Source: Actinomycetes bacterium (GTDB taxonomy: Bacteria; Actinomycetota; Acidimicrobiia; Acidimicrobiales; RAAP-2). From it: a stretch of DNA of 10,191 nt. Below are positions 1-6,775 of this stretch, piece by piece. The notes beneath the pieces were generated by a model. That model was given only the letters and a program-made list of their open reading frames with translations, searched no databases and had not been told where the DNA came from. Positions within the stretch are counted from its first letter, which is position 1; the number at the start of each line of letters is the position of its first letter. The position numbers and the translations under genes were made by a program. The stretch is taken from NCBI GenBank assembly GCA_021791615.1, contig JAJYWG010000307.1:1-10191 (forward strand), given 5' to 3'.

Positions 1-161
1 GCCGCGATGTCGTACTCGTCGATAGTGCCGCCGAGAACGTCACGGCGGGTGATCTTGCGGGCCGTGGCCGGCCGCACTGACCTGGGGACTGGCTGGTCGA
101 GGTTAAGCGATCGGCGGGACCTGGCCTGGTTGTAGTGGCGGAGGTACTCGACGAGGACCGG
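1..161 (-). pseudogene. C-terminal fragment of an rve-type (IS481/IS3-like) transposase integrase
   Basis: Reading leftwards from base 161, one open frame gives PVLVEYLRHYNQARSRRSLN, then LDQPVPRSVRPATARKITRR and DVLGGTIDEYDIA, and runs off the window edge. The HYNxxRxxRSL pattern followed by a basic linker and a final LGG-x-x-x-EY-x-x-A is the typical C-terminal tail of retroviral-type integrases of IS481/IS3-like elements. Only about 54 residues are present and the catalytic DDE core is absent, so this is a fragment. It lies directly after, and in another frame from, the first OrfB codons of the neighbouring IS3-type gene (junction about 160-168). This looks like an internal deletion or a join between two elements. 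The family assignment rests on recognition of the tail motif; whether it belongs to the same element as the OrfA cannot be told. Confidence 0.65.
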
Positions 162-543
162 TCGTTGTGTCCCGGTGGGCGTCGACGAAGGCGACTATTT
201 CTTCTGTGGGCGGTCGAGCTCCGCGCCGAAGAAAGAAGAAAGTTGCAGCCGCGCGAGGGATGTCGTTCGCCCGGCGCAGCTCCTTGTTCTCCCTGCGCAA
301 CGTGCGTAGCTCCTCGTGCTCGGTCGTGCTCAGCCCGCCGCGGGTGCCGGCATCGACCTCTGCCTGCTTCAGCCACTGACGCAACGACTCGGTGCCGATG
401 CCGAGCTGGCGTGCGACCCGGCTGACCACCGAGGTGTCCCCGGGATCCTCGCGTCGGAGCTCTGCGACCATACGCACGGCGCGGTCCTTCAGCTCCTTTG
501 GGTAGCGCTTCTGTGACGGGTTCTTCCCCGCTCGCTTGTCCAT
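103..543 (-). pseudogene. IS3-family transposase OrfA fused to a truncated start of OrfB
   Basis: The start is the ATG at 543 (MDKRAGKNPSQKRYPKELK). Residues about 12-60 form the IS3 OrfA helix-turn-helix (KRYPKELKDRAVRMVAELR, then VARQLGIGTESLRQWLKQAE). A leucine-zipper-like coiled coil follows (EELRTLRRENKELRRAND). OrfA binds the IS ends, and the OrfA-OrfB fusion normally made by programmed frameshifting is the transposase. Here the frame continues past the usual OrfA end into TEEIVAFVDAHRD, a typical OrfB opening, because of a 7-bp tandem duplication at 228-241. After that opening the sequence is unrelated and ends at 103, so no catalytic domain is made. The frame is open upstream as far as 816, but residues before the 543 start resemble nothing in the family. 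It is a dead remnant. Confidence 0.75.
228..241. repeat. 7-bp tandem duplication in the IS3 OrfA/OrfB overlap
   Basis: GAAGAAA occurs twice in tandem on the plus strand (TTTCTTC twice when read in gene direction). With one copy removed, the OrfA frame reads ATFFGAELDRPQKK and stops, which is the usual OrfA ending in actinobacterial IS3 elements. With both copies present, OrfA reads straight into the OrfB frame. Confidence 0.7.
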
Positions 544-607
544 GACGTGAGGACCCTCGTGCCCGTGCCTACGGTTGCAGGTTCTTCCCCGCTCGCTTGT
601 CCATGAC
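519..607. repeat. 28-bp direct repeat pair (519-546 and 580-607) over the OrfA start
   Basis: The same 28 bases occur at 519-546 and 580-607, so the repeat period is 61 bp. Each copy contains, on the minus strand, an ATG followed by codons for DKRAGKN. Only the left copy leads into the OrfA gene; the right copy would give MDKRAGKNLQP and a stop. This looks like a partial tandem duplication of the 5-prime end of the IS3-type gene, or debris of a second insertion. Confidence 0.8.
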
Positions 608-1271
608 TCCAGCCTCGCTTCCAAGGTATGGAGTCTCCGCGGATCCAGCGCCAAATCAATCCGCTGCGACGGGACGACCGCCTGATCCTCCACGCGGCGA
701 ACTGCTCCGATCAACGACTGGACGCTCATGAGCGGCGCGCCGTCCACAACTTCCGGGATTCTCGAAACGTGGACGGACGCCGACAGCCCTGTCGGCTCCA
801 GTCCTGGACGCGCCAACTGGGGCGTTGTCGGTGATCACCCCCTTCAAGGTGGCGACGAGCCGGACGGCACCCTCGGCACTGAGGACCCCACTGTCCTGTG
901 TGGAAGGTTCGGGACTGCCGGCTTTTGGCCACTGTGGGGTCAGACAGTTGCCACGCTGCTCCGGTGAATGGCCTTTGGAACCCGTCCGGTTCCCTGGTCG
1001 TCGCCGTTGGCAGCGGCATGAGCGTTGTCTTCGGGGAAGCCATGGCTGGCGCGCCAGGAATCGCGATCGCGGCCGTGCCCTGCGCCGGCGTTGTCGCAGC
1101 AACGCTGCCGCAGCGCAGCATCAGGACCGCGACGGCTGTAAAGCTGAACTACCGAGCCCCGAGGCAAAGGGCCGGCACCGGCCGAAGCATGGCCGGCCGG
1201 GGCGGGGTCCAGCGTGGCGGTTGGGACCACCGGCCCTGGACGCAGACCCAGGCCCGGGAGACCATTGGCGT
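608..1271. other. Gene-poor stretch, no recognisable gene
   Basis: Open frames cover this stretch on both strands, but none shows a ribosome site, a recognisable domain or a steady protein-like composition. On the minus strand, frames at about 620-900 contain moderately protein-like runs (for example MSVQSLIGAVRRVEDQAVV and GAVRLVATLKGVITDN) that lie in different frames. This is compatible with a decayed gene, but I do not recognise a family. On the plus strand the frame of the following ATPase is open back to 825, yet its family homology begins only near 1330. Confidence 0.5.
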
Positions 1272-3182
1272 GTGAGCCTGGGCGAGCCTGCTGGTAGGAC
1301 GCGGCAGGTCGTTGCAACCCCAGCGACGGGGTGGTCGAGCGCTGGCCCGACGACCGCCGAAGTCACGGCTCGCATCGCCGCGGGCAAGGTCAACACCACG
1401 AGCAGAGCTGAGGGCCGCACGTTGTCACAGATCGTGCGGGCCAACGTCTTCACCAGGTTCAACGCCATCCTCGGAGGCCTTTTTGTCGTGGTGCTGATCG
1501 TCGGACCGATCCAGGACGCGCTCTTCGGTGTCGTCCTGGCCGTCAACACGGCCATCGGCCTCGTCCAGGAGGTGCGGGCGAAGCGCCTCCTGGACCGCCT
1601 CGCCGTGCTCACCGCCCCGGCCGCCCGCGCCCGCCGGGACGCGGTTCTGCAGGACGTCCCCATCGATGCCGTTGTCGTCGACGACGTGCTCGAGGTCCGA
1701 GCCGGAGACCAGGTCGTCGCTGACGGAGTATTGGTCGAGGCGGCCGGTCTCGAGGTTGACGAGTCGCTCCTCTCCGGAGAGTCTCTCGCCGTCGCCAAGG
1801 TCGCGGGCGACGAGGTGTGGTCCGGAAGCGTCGTGGTGGCCGGGTCCGGAACGATGAGAGCCACCCGGGTTGGATACGAGGCGACCGCCCAGCGGATCCA
1901 GCGCGAGGGCCGGCGGTTCAGCCTGGTGCGCTCCGAGCTCGTGCGGGGCAACAACCGGCTGCTGCAGTTGGTCACCTGGGTGATGGTCCCCGCGGGTGTG
2001 TTGCTCGTGACCAGCCACGTGGTCCGGTCCGGGCTGGCCCTCGACGAGGCCGTCCGCGGCACGGTGGCCGGCGTGGGGGCGATGGTCCCCGAGGGCCTCG
2101 TCCTGCTCACCTCGATCGCCTTCGCGGTCGGCGCCACGCGGTTGGCCCATCGGCGGGTTCTCGTCCAAGAGCTGGCAGCGATCGAGGGGCTTGCCCGGGT
2201 CGACGTGTTGTGCATCGACAAGACCGGCACGCTCACCGAACCGGGGATGCGATTGCTGGCGGTGGAGCCGCTCGACGGCGCCCCGGCCGCCGAGGCCCTG
2301 GGAGCGATGGCCGCCGCCGACCCGGCCCCCAACTCCACCATGCTGGCTGCCCGCGCTCTGCCCGCTCCTCAGGGTTGGCAGGCAGGCCGGTCGGTTCCCT
2401 TTTCGTCTGCACGCAAATGGAGCGCCATGGACCTCGGCGACGCGGGGACCTGGGTGCTCGGGGCGCCCGAGGCGGTGCTCCCCCGATTGGCTGGGCCAGT
2501 CGCCGCCCGGGTCTCGATGCATGCTGCCGAGGGCCGCCGGGTCCTCCTTCTCGCACGCTCGGCGGCACCGCTCCTGGACGACGACCTGCCGGCCGGGCTC
2601 GCCGCGGCCGGCCTCGTGGTGCTGGAGGAGCGGTTGCGACCCGAAGCCGCCCGCACCCTCGGCTACCTCCGTCAGCAAGGAGTGGCCGTCAAGATCTTGT
2701 CGGGCGACAGCCCGGCCACGGTGGCCGCGGTCGCCTCCCGGGTCGGAGTGGGGGAGCCCGGGCGCGGGGTGGACACCCGCACCCTGCCGTCTGACCTCGA
2801 CGCGCTGGCCGAGGCGCTGGAAGGGTCGTCGGTGTTCGGCCGGGTGCAGCCGCAGCAAAAGCGCGATGCCGTGCTCGCCCTCCAGGCACGCGGTCACGTG
2901 GTGGCGATGACCGGGGACGGCGTCAACGACATTCCCGCGCTCAAGGCCGCCGACATCTCCATGGCGATGGGCACAGGCAGTCCGGCGACCCGGGCTGTCG
3001 GCCGCCTCGTGCTCCTCGACAGCGAGTTCGGCGTGGTTCCCCACGTCCTCGGTGAGGGTCGCCGGGTCATCGCCAACGTGCAGCGAGTGGCCAACCTTTT
3101 CGTGACGAAGACCGTCTATGCCGCCTCGCGGTTGTGGTCGGGCTCTCCGGGCTCGCCTACCCGTTCTATCCCCGTCACCTGA
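1272..3182 (+). CDS. ctpE: CtpE-like cation-translocating P-type ATPase (main body; C-terminus out of frame)
   Basis: This is an ATP-driven cation pump of the inner membrane. It resembles mycobacterial CtpE, which is linked to calcium uptake. Visible in order from the GTG at 1272: the N-terminal cytoplasmic segment and first helices (SQIVRANVFTRFNAILGG), the actuator motif DESLLSGES (SGES in place of the usual TGES), the transmembrane ion-site motif VPEGL at residues 272-276, the phosphorylation motif DKTGT with Asp316, the nucleotide domain (PFSSARKWSAM), SGDSPATV, and the hinge TGDGVNDIPALKAAD with Asp549 and Asp553. There is no N-terminal heavy-metal domain and no CPC motif, so it is not a copper or mercury exporter of the P1B class. 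The start is chosen because GGGAG lies 11 bases upstream and homology begins soon after; the frame is open back to 825. The frame breaks at about 3126, after LFVTKTVYAA, and ends in an unrelated tail at 3182. Confidence 0.85.
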   Translation: MSLGEPAGRTRQVVATPATGWSSAGPTTAEVTARIAAGKVNTTSRAEGRTLSQIVRANVFTRFNAILGGLFVVVLIVGPIQDALFGVVLAVNTAIGLVQEVRAKRLLDRLAVLTAPAARARRDAVLQDVPIDAVVVDDVLEVRAGDQVVADGVLVEAAGLEVDESLLSGESLAVAKVAGDEVWSGSVVVAGSGTMRATRVGYEATAQRIQREGRRFSLVRSELVRGNNRLLQLVTWVMVPAGVLLVTSHVVRSGLALDEAVRGTVAGVGAMVPEGLVLLTSIAFAVGATRLAHRRVLVQELAAIEGLARVDVLCIDKTGTLTEPGMRLLAVEPLDGAPAAEALGAMAAADPAPNSTMLAARALPAPQGWQAGRSVPFSSARKWSAMDLGDAGTWVLGAPEAVLPRLAGPVAARVSMHAAEGRRVLLLARSAAPLLDDDLPAGLAAAGLVVLEERLRPEAARTLGYLRQQGVAVKILSGDSPATVAAVASRVGVGEPGRGVDTRTLPSDLDALAEALEGSSVFGRVQPQQKRDAVLALQARGHVVAMTGDGVNDIPALKAADISMAMGTGSPATRAVGRLVLLDSEFGVVPHVLGEGRRVIANVQRVANLFVTKTVYAASRLWSGSPGSPTRSIPVT

Positions 3183-3699
3183 CCATCGTCAGCACCCTCA
3201 CCATCGGCATTCCGGGTTTCTACCTGGCCCTGGCGCCTGGAGCCCCCCGAGCCCGGAGGGGCTACCTGAAGCGCGTGCTCCACTTCGCCGTGCCGGCGGG
3301 GTCGTGGCTGGGGCGGCCACCCTCGGGGCCTTCGTCTGTGCTCGGAACGTCGGCGGTGGGACCCTGGCCGAGTCCCGCACCGTGGCGACCTGGGCCCTCC
3401 TCGTGCTGGGCCTCGTGGTGCTGCTAATGGTCGCCCGCCCGCTCCGCCCATTGCGGCTGCTGGTGGTGGCCGTCATGGCCGGCGGCGCGGTTGTCGTGAG
3501 CGGCGTCCCGTGGTTCCGCGAGGTTTTCGCCCTCGCCCTACCGCCGCCGACCCATCTGGTGTGGTCGCTGGTCGCGGTGGCGGTCGGCGTCCCCCTCCTC
3601 CTGGCCGCCGTCGTGGCGGGGTCACGCCTGGCGCGTGGCGAAGGAGCGCCCCGGACCACACCATCCCCTCGCCCACCTCCGCGTCCGCAGCGACCATGA
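3126..3699 (+). pseudogene. ctpE: Displaced C-terminal membrane domain of the CtpE-like ATPase
   Basis: The missing C-terminal helices of the ATPase are found here in two successive frames. In the frame containing 3134, GLSGLAYPFYPRHLTIVSTL continues with TIGIPGFYLALAPG, which is the expected CtpE segment after the LFxTKTVY helix. At about 3298-3301 the homologous reading moves to the frame containing 3118 (VVAGAATLGAFVCARNVGGG, then hydrophobic helices near WALLVLGLVVLLMVARP and LVVAVMAGGAVVVSGVPW) and stops at 3699. Both breaks are repaired by adding one base: a C after GCCGCC at 3120-3125 and a G in the GGGG at 3298-3301. The repaired protein would be about 809 residues, close to the roughly 800 of mycobacterial CtpE. 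Either the gene is recently inactivated or the sequence has base-call errors. Confidence 0.75.
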
Positions 3700-4067
3700 G
3701 CTTGGGCGGTGGCCGAATTGAAGAGTCACCCTTGTGAACCTGCATGCCAGAAGCTCGGCACCCAGCCCCCTGGCAGCGCCACGGTATCTGACGAGCAGAT
3801 TGCGGCGATGGGCGGAAGACACAGCCTCGTCGGTCACAGGCAACGAGGGTGGGTCCACCCCCGGAGCTCGTCGTCTGGTCCACAGGAGAAGTCGTTGCCG
3901 GCCTACGGACGGCGCATCGCGGCCGTTGCGGCCGGCGCTGGCGCCGATTGTCGACCAGACGTCCATGCGACGCGTGGGCACGCTCGGCACCGGCACAGGG
4001 TGGCCCAGCTCACCGAGCCGTGGAGGGCTGGGGCCGCCCCCCGGCGAGCGGTCTGGAGTGCTCCGGC
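3700..4067. other. Spacer after the ATPase; no recognisable gene
   Basis: The minus-strand helix-turn-helix frame stays open through here as far as 3903, but residues after its ELGLYEDTEGDD are low-complexity Arg/Ala/Pro-rich and unlike any family I know. No PIN-type toxin, the usual partner of this antitoxin type, is visible in any minus-strand frame. The stretch holds the left arm of a long inverted repeat (4001-4017). Confidence 0.45.
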
Positions 4068-4337
4068 GTCGTCGCCTTCCGTGTCCTCGTAGAGTCCGAG
4101 CTCACCGGGCGTTCTCGGTGAGCTGGTCCAAGACAGCTCAACGCTCTCTCCACTCCGGCGACGAAGCTGGAAGTCGATGAGATCTCGGAGGCGCACGCGG
4201 CGGTGGCGGTTCGGCATGTTGAGAGGGATGACGCCACCTTCGAGGAGCTTCGCGAGGGTGGGGCGGCGCACCCTGAGGAAGTCGGCCGCCTCCTGGGTCG
4301 TGAGCAGCAGGCCTTGGGGAGTGGTGGAAGGATCCAC
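3903..4337 (-). pseudogene. Excisionase/antitoxin-type helix-turn-helix protein, decayed
   Basis: The GTG at 4337 opens a frame with residues 12-53 reading LTTQEAADFLRVRRPTLAKL, then LEGGVIPLNMPNRHRRVRLR, then DL. This is the MerR-like helix-turn-helix of excisionase-family and PIN-toxin-antitoxin proteins (TxQEAAxxLxVSRPTLxKLLExGxIP, RHRRV). Full-length relatives have about 70 more residues in front. Here a TAG stop lies 15 codons before residue 10, so the N-terminus is missing. Downstream, the family tail VLDQLTENAR (VLD to NAR, ending at 4105) is in a shifted frame, whereas ELGLYED right after it is back in frame. Two compensating single-base changes (one loss at about 4132-4150, one gain at 4104) therefore lie within about 45 bp. 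It may once have been a toxin-antitoxin antitoxin. It is divergent from merA, but there is no evidence that it regulates it. Confidence 0.55.
4001..4130. repeat. Inverted repeat, 17-base arms with one mismatch
   Basis: TGGCCCAGCTCACCGAG at 4001-4017 is the reverse complement of 4114-4130 (CTCGGTGAGCTGGTCCA) at 16 of 17 positions. The arms are separated by 96 bases. The right arm codes, on the minus strand, for the DQLTE part of the helix-turn-helix protein tail, so the left arm looks like an inverted copy of that gene segment. It is too widely spaced for a terminator. Confidence 0.6.
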
Positions 4338-4455
4338 AAGGTCGACGTCGAAGGTCTAGACGACCATGACGTGGAGCGGATGGTCGGAGGAGAGCGGGGC
4401 CTCACTCACGCCGAACGAGCTCTTCCGGGACCCTTCGCGTTACCGCCGGCACCCT

Positions 4456-4513
4456 TCTTCTCGGTGACGCAAGTGCACATCGCCTCTTCTCGGTGGCGCA
4501 GGTGCACGTCGCC
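4456..4513. repeat. Two-copy 29-bp tandem repeat upstream of merA
   Basis: Two adjacent 29-base units, 4456-4484 and 4485-4513, share 26 bases. They begin TCTTCTCGGTG and contain GTGCAC (GTGCACATCGCC in the first, GTGCACGTCGCC in the second). They lie between the divergent helix-turn-helix gene and merA, 135 bases before the merA start. They could be paired binding sites for a regulator or a neutral duplication; the spacing of 29 bp is not an exact number of helical turns. Confidence 0.65.
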
Positions 4514-4544
4514 CAGCGTCCTGGCACCTGGAGGTGAACGAACC

Positions 4545-4592
4545 CGGAATCAGGATCAGGCTTCCTGAGATTCCGAAGTGAGGATGTATGCT
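4545..4592 (+). promoter_or_regulatory. Probable merA promoter/operator: dyad plus -10-like box
   Basis: CGGAATCAGGA (4545-4555) pairs with TCCTGAGATTCCG (4563-4575) across a 7-base centre, with two unpaired bases in the right arm. It is followed by TATGCT at 4587-4592, a fair -10 match. This would start transcription near 4599, about 50 bases before merA. A dyad just upstream of the -10 is the layout of MerR- and ArsR-type metal operators, but no clear -35 box is visible and no merR or arsR gene is in the window. The element could also act as an RNA hairpin if transcribed from further upstream. Confidence 0.35.
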
Positions 4593-4647
4593 CGGCGACA
4601 GCGCGGGCGCAGCACCATGCCACCACGCCGGAGCAAGGAGCCAAGCG

Positions 4648-6303
4648 ATGGACACGAACGCACACCCGGCCGTTCTCGAGGTGGGGGGCATGACCTGTGA
4701 CGACTGCGCGCACCACGTGACCGCCGCCCTGGAGGGTGCGGGCGCCCAGGACGTCTCGGTCACCTGGCGGGCCGGCGAGGCGCGCTTCTCCTGGCCCGGA
4801 GGGGTTGCCGAGGACGCCCTTCGGTCAGCGGTCCAAAGTGCCGGCTACCGCCCCGGGACGCTCCGCCTCCTCGGCCCGGGGATTCCGAAGCAGGGCACCG
4901 ACGGGAGCTTCGACTACGACCTGGTCGTCGTGGGCGCCGGTTCGGCCGCCTTCGCCGCGGCGATCAAGGCCAGCGAGGCCGGCTCTCGCGTCGCCCTGGT
5001 CGAGCACGCCACCCTCGGGGGGACCTGTGTGAACGTCGGCTGTGTGCCCTCAAAGGCCCTCCTTCGGGCCGGCGAGCTCGCCTGGGCAGCCGGGCACCAC
5101 CATTTCGCAGGGCTCACGACGAGCTCGGGTCCGGTCGACCTGCGGGCTCTCGTCGCCCAGAAGGACGAGCTGGTGGACGACCTGCGCCAGATGAAGTACG
5201 CCGACTTGGTCGACGACTATGGCTTCACGGTGATCCCGGGCCACGGCCGCTTCTCCGGCCCAGAGGTGCTCGAGGTCGACGGCCGCAGCCTCCGGGGCCG
5301 GAGGTACCTCGTGGCGACCGGTGCCTCCCCCGCCGCGCCCCCGATCCCCGGCCTGGCCGAAGCGGGCTACCTCTCCTCCACGAGCGCTCTCGAGCTCACC
5401 GAGGTCCCCAAGCACCTCGTCGTCATCGGGGCGAACGCGATCGGCCTCGAGCTCGGCCAGTTCTTCCTCCACGTGGGGGCCGAGGTCAGCTTCCTCGAGG
5501 TGGCCGAGCGCATCGCCCCCTTCGAGGAGCCCGAGGTCTCAGAGGCCCTGGCCTCGGTGCTCGCCGCCCAGGGGGCGGCCATCCACACGGGTGCCCAGGT
5601 GCTTTGCGTCGACCGGCACGACGGTCACGTCGAGGTCCGTGTGCAGGTGGGGGCGCGCGAGGTCGTCCTCGCCTGCGACGAGGTCCTCGTCGCCACCGGC
5701 AGGCGCCCCAACACCGAGGGGCTCGGCCTCGAAGAAGCCGGCGTCGAGGTGGACGGTCGTGGGGCGCTCGTCGTCGACGAGGAGCTCCGCACCACGAACC
5801 CCCGCATCTACGGCGCAGGGGACGTGACCGGGGCGCCCCAGTTCGTCTACGTCTCGGCCTACGAAGGCGCGCTCGCCGTCGACAACGCGCTGCTCGGGGC
5901 CCAGCGCAAGCTCGACTTCACCGGCCTTCCCCGGGTGACCTTCACCACCCCGCAGGTGGCCGGAGCAGGGCTCACCGAGGCCCAGGCCCAAGCTGCCGGC
6001 TACGAGGTGGAGACCTCGGTCCTGCCCCTCTCAGCGGTCCCCCGGGCCCTCGTCAACCACGACACCCATGGCCTCGTGAAGCTCGTCGCAGAGGCCGGCA
6101 CCGGCCGGCTGCTGGGTGCCTCGGTCCTCGCCGAGGGCGCGGGCGACGTGATCCAGACGGCAGTCCTCGCCATCCGCCACGGCATCACCACCGCCGAGCT
6201 GGCCGGGACCTTCCACCCCTACCTGACCATGGCCGAGGGCCTCAAGCTCGCGGCCCAGACCTTCACTCGTGACGTGGAGAAGCTCTCGTGCTGCGCAGCG
6301 TAG
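4648..6303 (+). CDS. merA: Mercuric reductase with N-terminal heavy-metal-binding domain
   Basis: This enzyme reduces Hg(II) to volatile Hg(0) with NADPH and FAD in the cytoplasm, the central step of mercury resistance. The ATG at 4648 is chosen for AAGGAG seven bases upstream; an upstream ATG at 4588 lacks this and adds non-conserved residues. The product is 551 aa (Tn501 MerA is 561). Residues about 8-70 are a MerP-like domain with GMTCDDC (Cys17, Cys20). DYDLVVVGAGSAAFAAA near residue 90-105 binds FAD. The redox pair lies in GTCVNVGCVPSK (Cys127, Cys132), the form specific to MerA. LVVIGANAIGLELGQFF is the NADPH fold, and GAGDVTGAPQFVYVSAYEG is the second FAD motif. The C-terminus carries the dimer-interface segment TFHPYLTMAEGLKLAAQTF and the vicinal Cys548-Cys549 that deliver mercury to the active site of the partner subunit. 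All key residues are present and the gene looks intact. No merT, merP, merB or merR accompanies it. Confidence 0.97.
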   Translation: MDTNAHPAVLEVGGMTCDDCAHHVTAALEGAGAQDVSVTWRAGEARFSWPGGVAEDALRSAVQSAGYRPGTLRLLGPGIPKQGTDGSFDYDLVVVGAGSAAFAAAIKASEAGSRVALVEHATLGGTCVNVGCVPSKALLRAGELAWAAGHHHFAGLTTSSGPVDLRALVAQKDELVDDLRQMKYADLVDDYGFTVIPGHGRFSGPEVLEVDGRSLRGRRYLVATGASPAAPPIPGLAEAGYLSSTSALELTEVPKHLVVIGANAIGLELGQFFLHVGAEVSFLEVAERIAPFEEPEVSEALASVLAAQGAAIHTGAQVLCVDRHDGHVEVRVQVGAREVVLACDEVLVATGRRPNTEGLGLEEAGVEVDGRGALVVDEELRTTNPRIYGAGDVTGAPQFVYVSAYEGALAVDNALLGAQRKLDFTGLPRVTFTTPQVAGAGLTEAQAQAAGYEVETSVLPLSAVPRALVNHDTHGLVKLVAEAGTGRLLGASVLAEGAGDVIQTAVLAIRHGITTAELAGTFHPYLTMAEGLKLAAQTFTRDVEKLSCCAA

Positions 6304-6748
6304 AGGGGAGCCGACCCGCCCGCTGCGCCCGGGGCGGCTGGCGGATCGCGCCGTGTGCACTCCGCACGAAGCCCTCGTCGCCACAGCTGCAGACCTCTCC
6401 TCCCAGGTCGAGGGCGTGCGGACCGGCGCAGCTCGAGGCGCTCGAGCCTGACGGCGGGACCGACGCGTCTCTGCAGAAGGTCGTCTTCGCCGGCGAGCGG
6501 GGACACGACCCGAGCGCTGGCACGGGAACCTGCTCGTTCGAAGCACTCCGCAGCGGCGAGACCGTCGACGTGCGCTCTGCTCGCAGGCAGAAGGCGGCTC
6601 GTCGGCCATGTCCGTGACAGCGCCCCAGTGGCTGCTGTCGTGCACATCGGGAGCCTTGCGGCCACGCTGCTCGGTGGCCGTCGGGTGACGACGTCGGCCC
6701 TGACGTCCGCCACGCTGGGGCGCCTCGTCGGCTTGTCGGTGGCCTACA
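6304..6748. other. Spacer between merA and the repressor gene; no recognised gene
   Basis: Beyond the hairpin after merA, nothing identifiable is coded on the plus strand. On the minus strand, open frames at 6263-6523 and 6219-6713 overlap the merA end. One contains LDLGGEVCSCGDEGFVRSAHG, but there is no ribosome site or family I can name. I treat the stretch as non-coding or decayed. Confidence 0.45.
6309..6339 (+). terminator. GC-rich hairpin just after merA
   Basis: AGCCGACCCG (6309-6318) and CGGGGCGGCT (6330-6339) pair at 9 of 10 positions across an 11-base loop, starting 5 bases after the merA stop. There is no T-run behind it, so it would be an actinobacterial-type hairpin terminator or a 3-prime stabilising structure. 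Confidence 0.35.
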
Positions 6749-6766
6749 CTACGGACCCGTAGGAGG
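6745..6766 (+). promoter_or_regulatory. Probable BlaI-type operator over promoter and ribosome site
   Basis: CTACGG-AC-CCGTAG at 6749-6762 is a perfect 14-base palindrome. It overlaps a -10-like TACACT (6745-6750) and adjoins the AGGAGG ribosome site (6761-6766). BlaI/MecI repressors bind palindromes built around TACA/TGTA or CTAC/GTAG and usually repress their own operon, so position and shape fit autoregulation by the gene that follows. No convincing -35 box is visible. Confidence 0.5.
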
Positions 6767-6775
6767 TGGTCGTCG

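Noticed and set aside
926..960. Possible IS21-like element end (CAGACAGTTGCCAC-type sequence)
   Set aside because: The resemblance is only impressionistic; no partner end or istA/istB coding is present nearby.
825..1271. N-terminal extension of the ATPase from the ATG at 825
   Set aside because: There are about 149 residues with no family resemblance and Arg/Gly-rich composition; the GTG at 1272 with GGGAG upstream fits the family length.
1425..3044. Open minus-strand frame of 539 codons
   Set aside because: It is antisense to the ATPase, whose catalytic motifs are unmistakable; there is no family signal of its own.
4588..4647. Earlier merA start at 4588
   Set aside because: The ATG overlaps the proposed -10 box and lacks a ribosome site; the ATG at 4648 has AAGGAG at proper spacing and begins at the usual domain edge.
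6263..6523. Minus-strand small protein with a CSCG motif
   Set aside because: It overlaps the merA end, lacks a ribosome site and resembles no family known to me.
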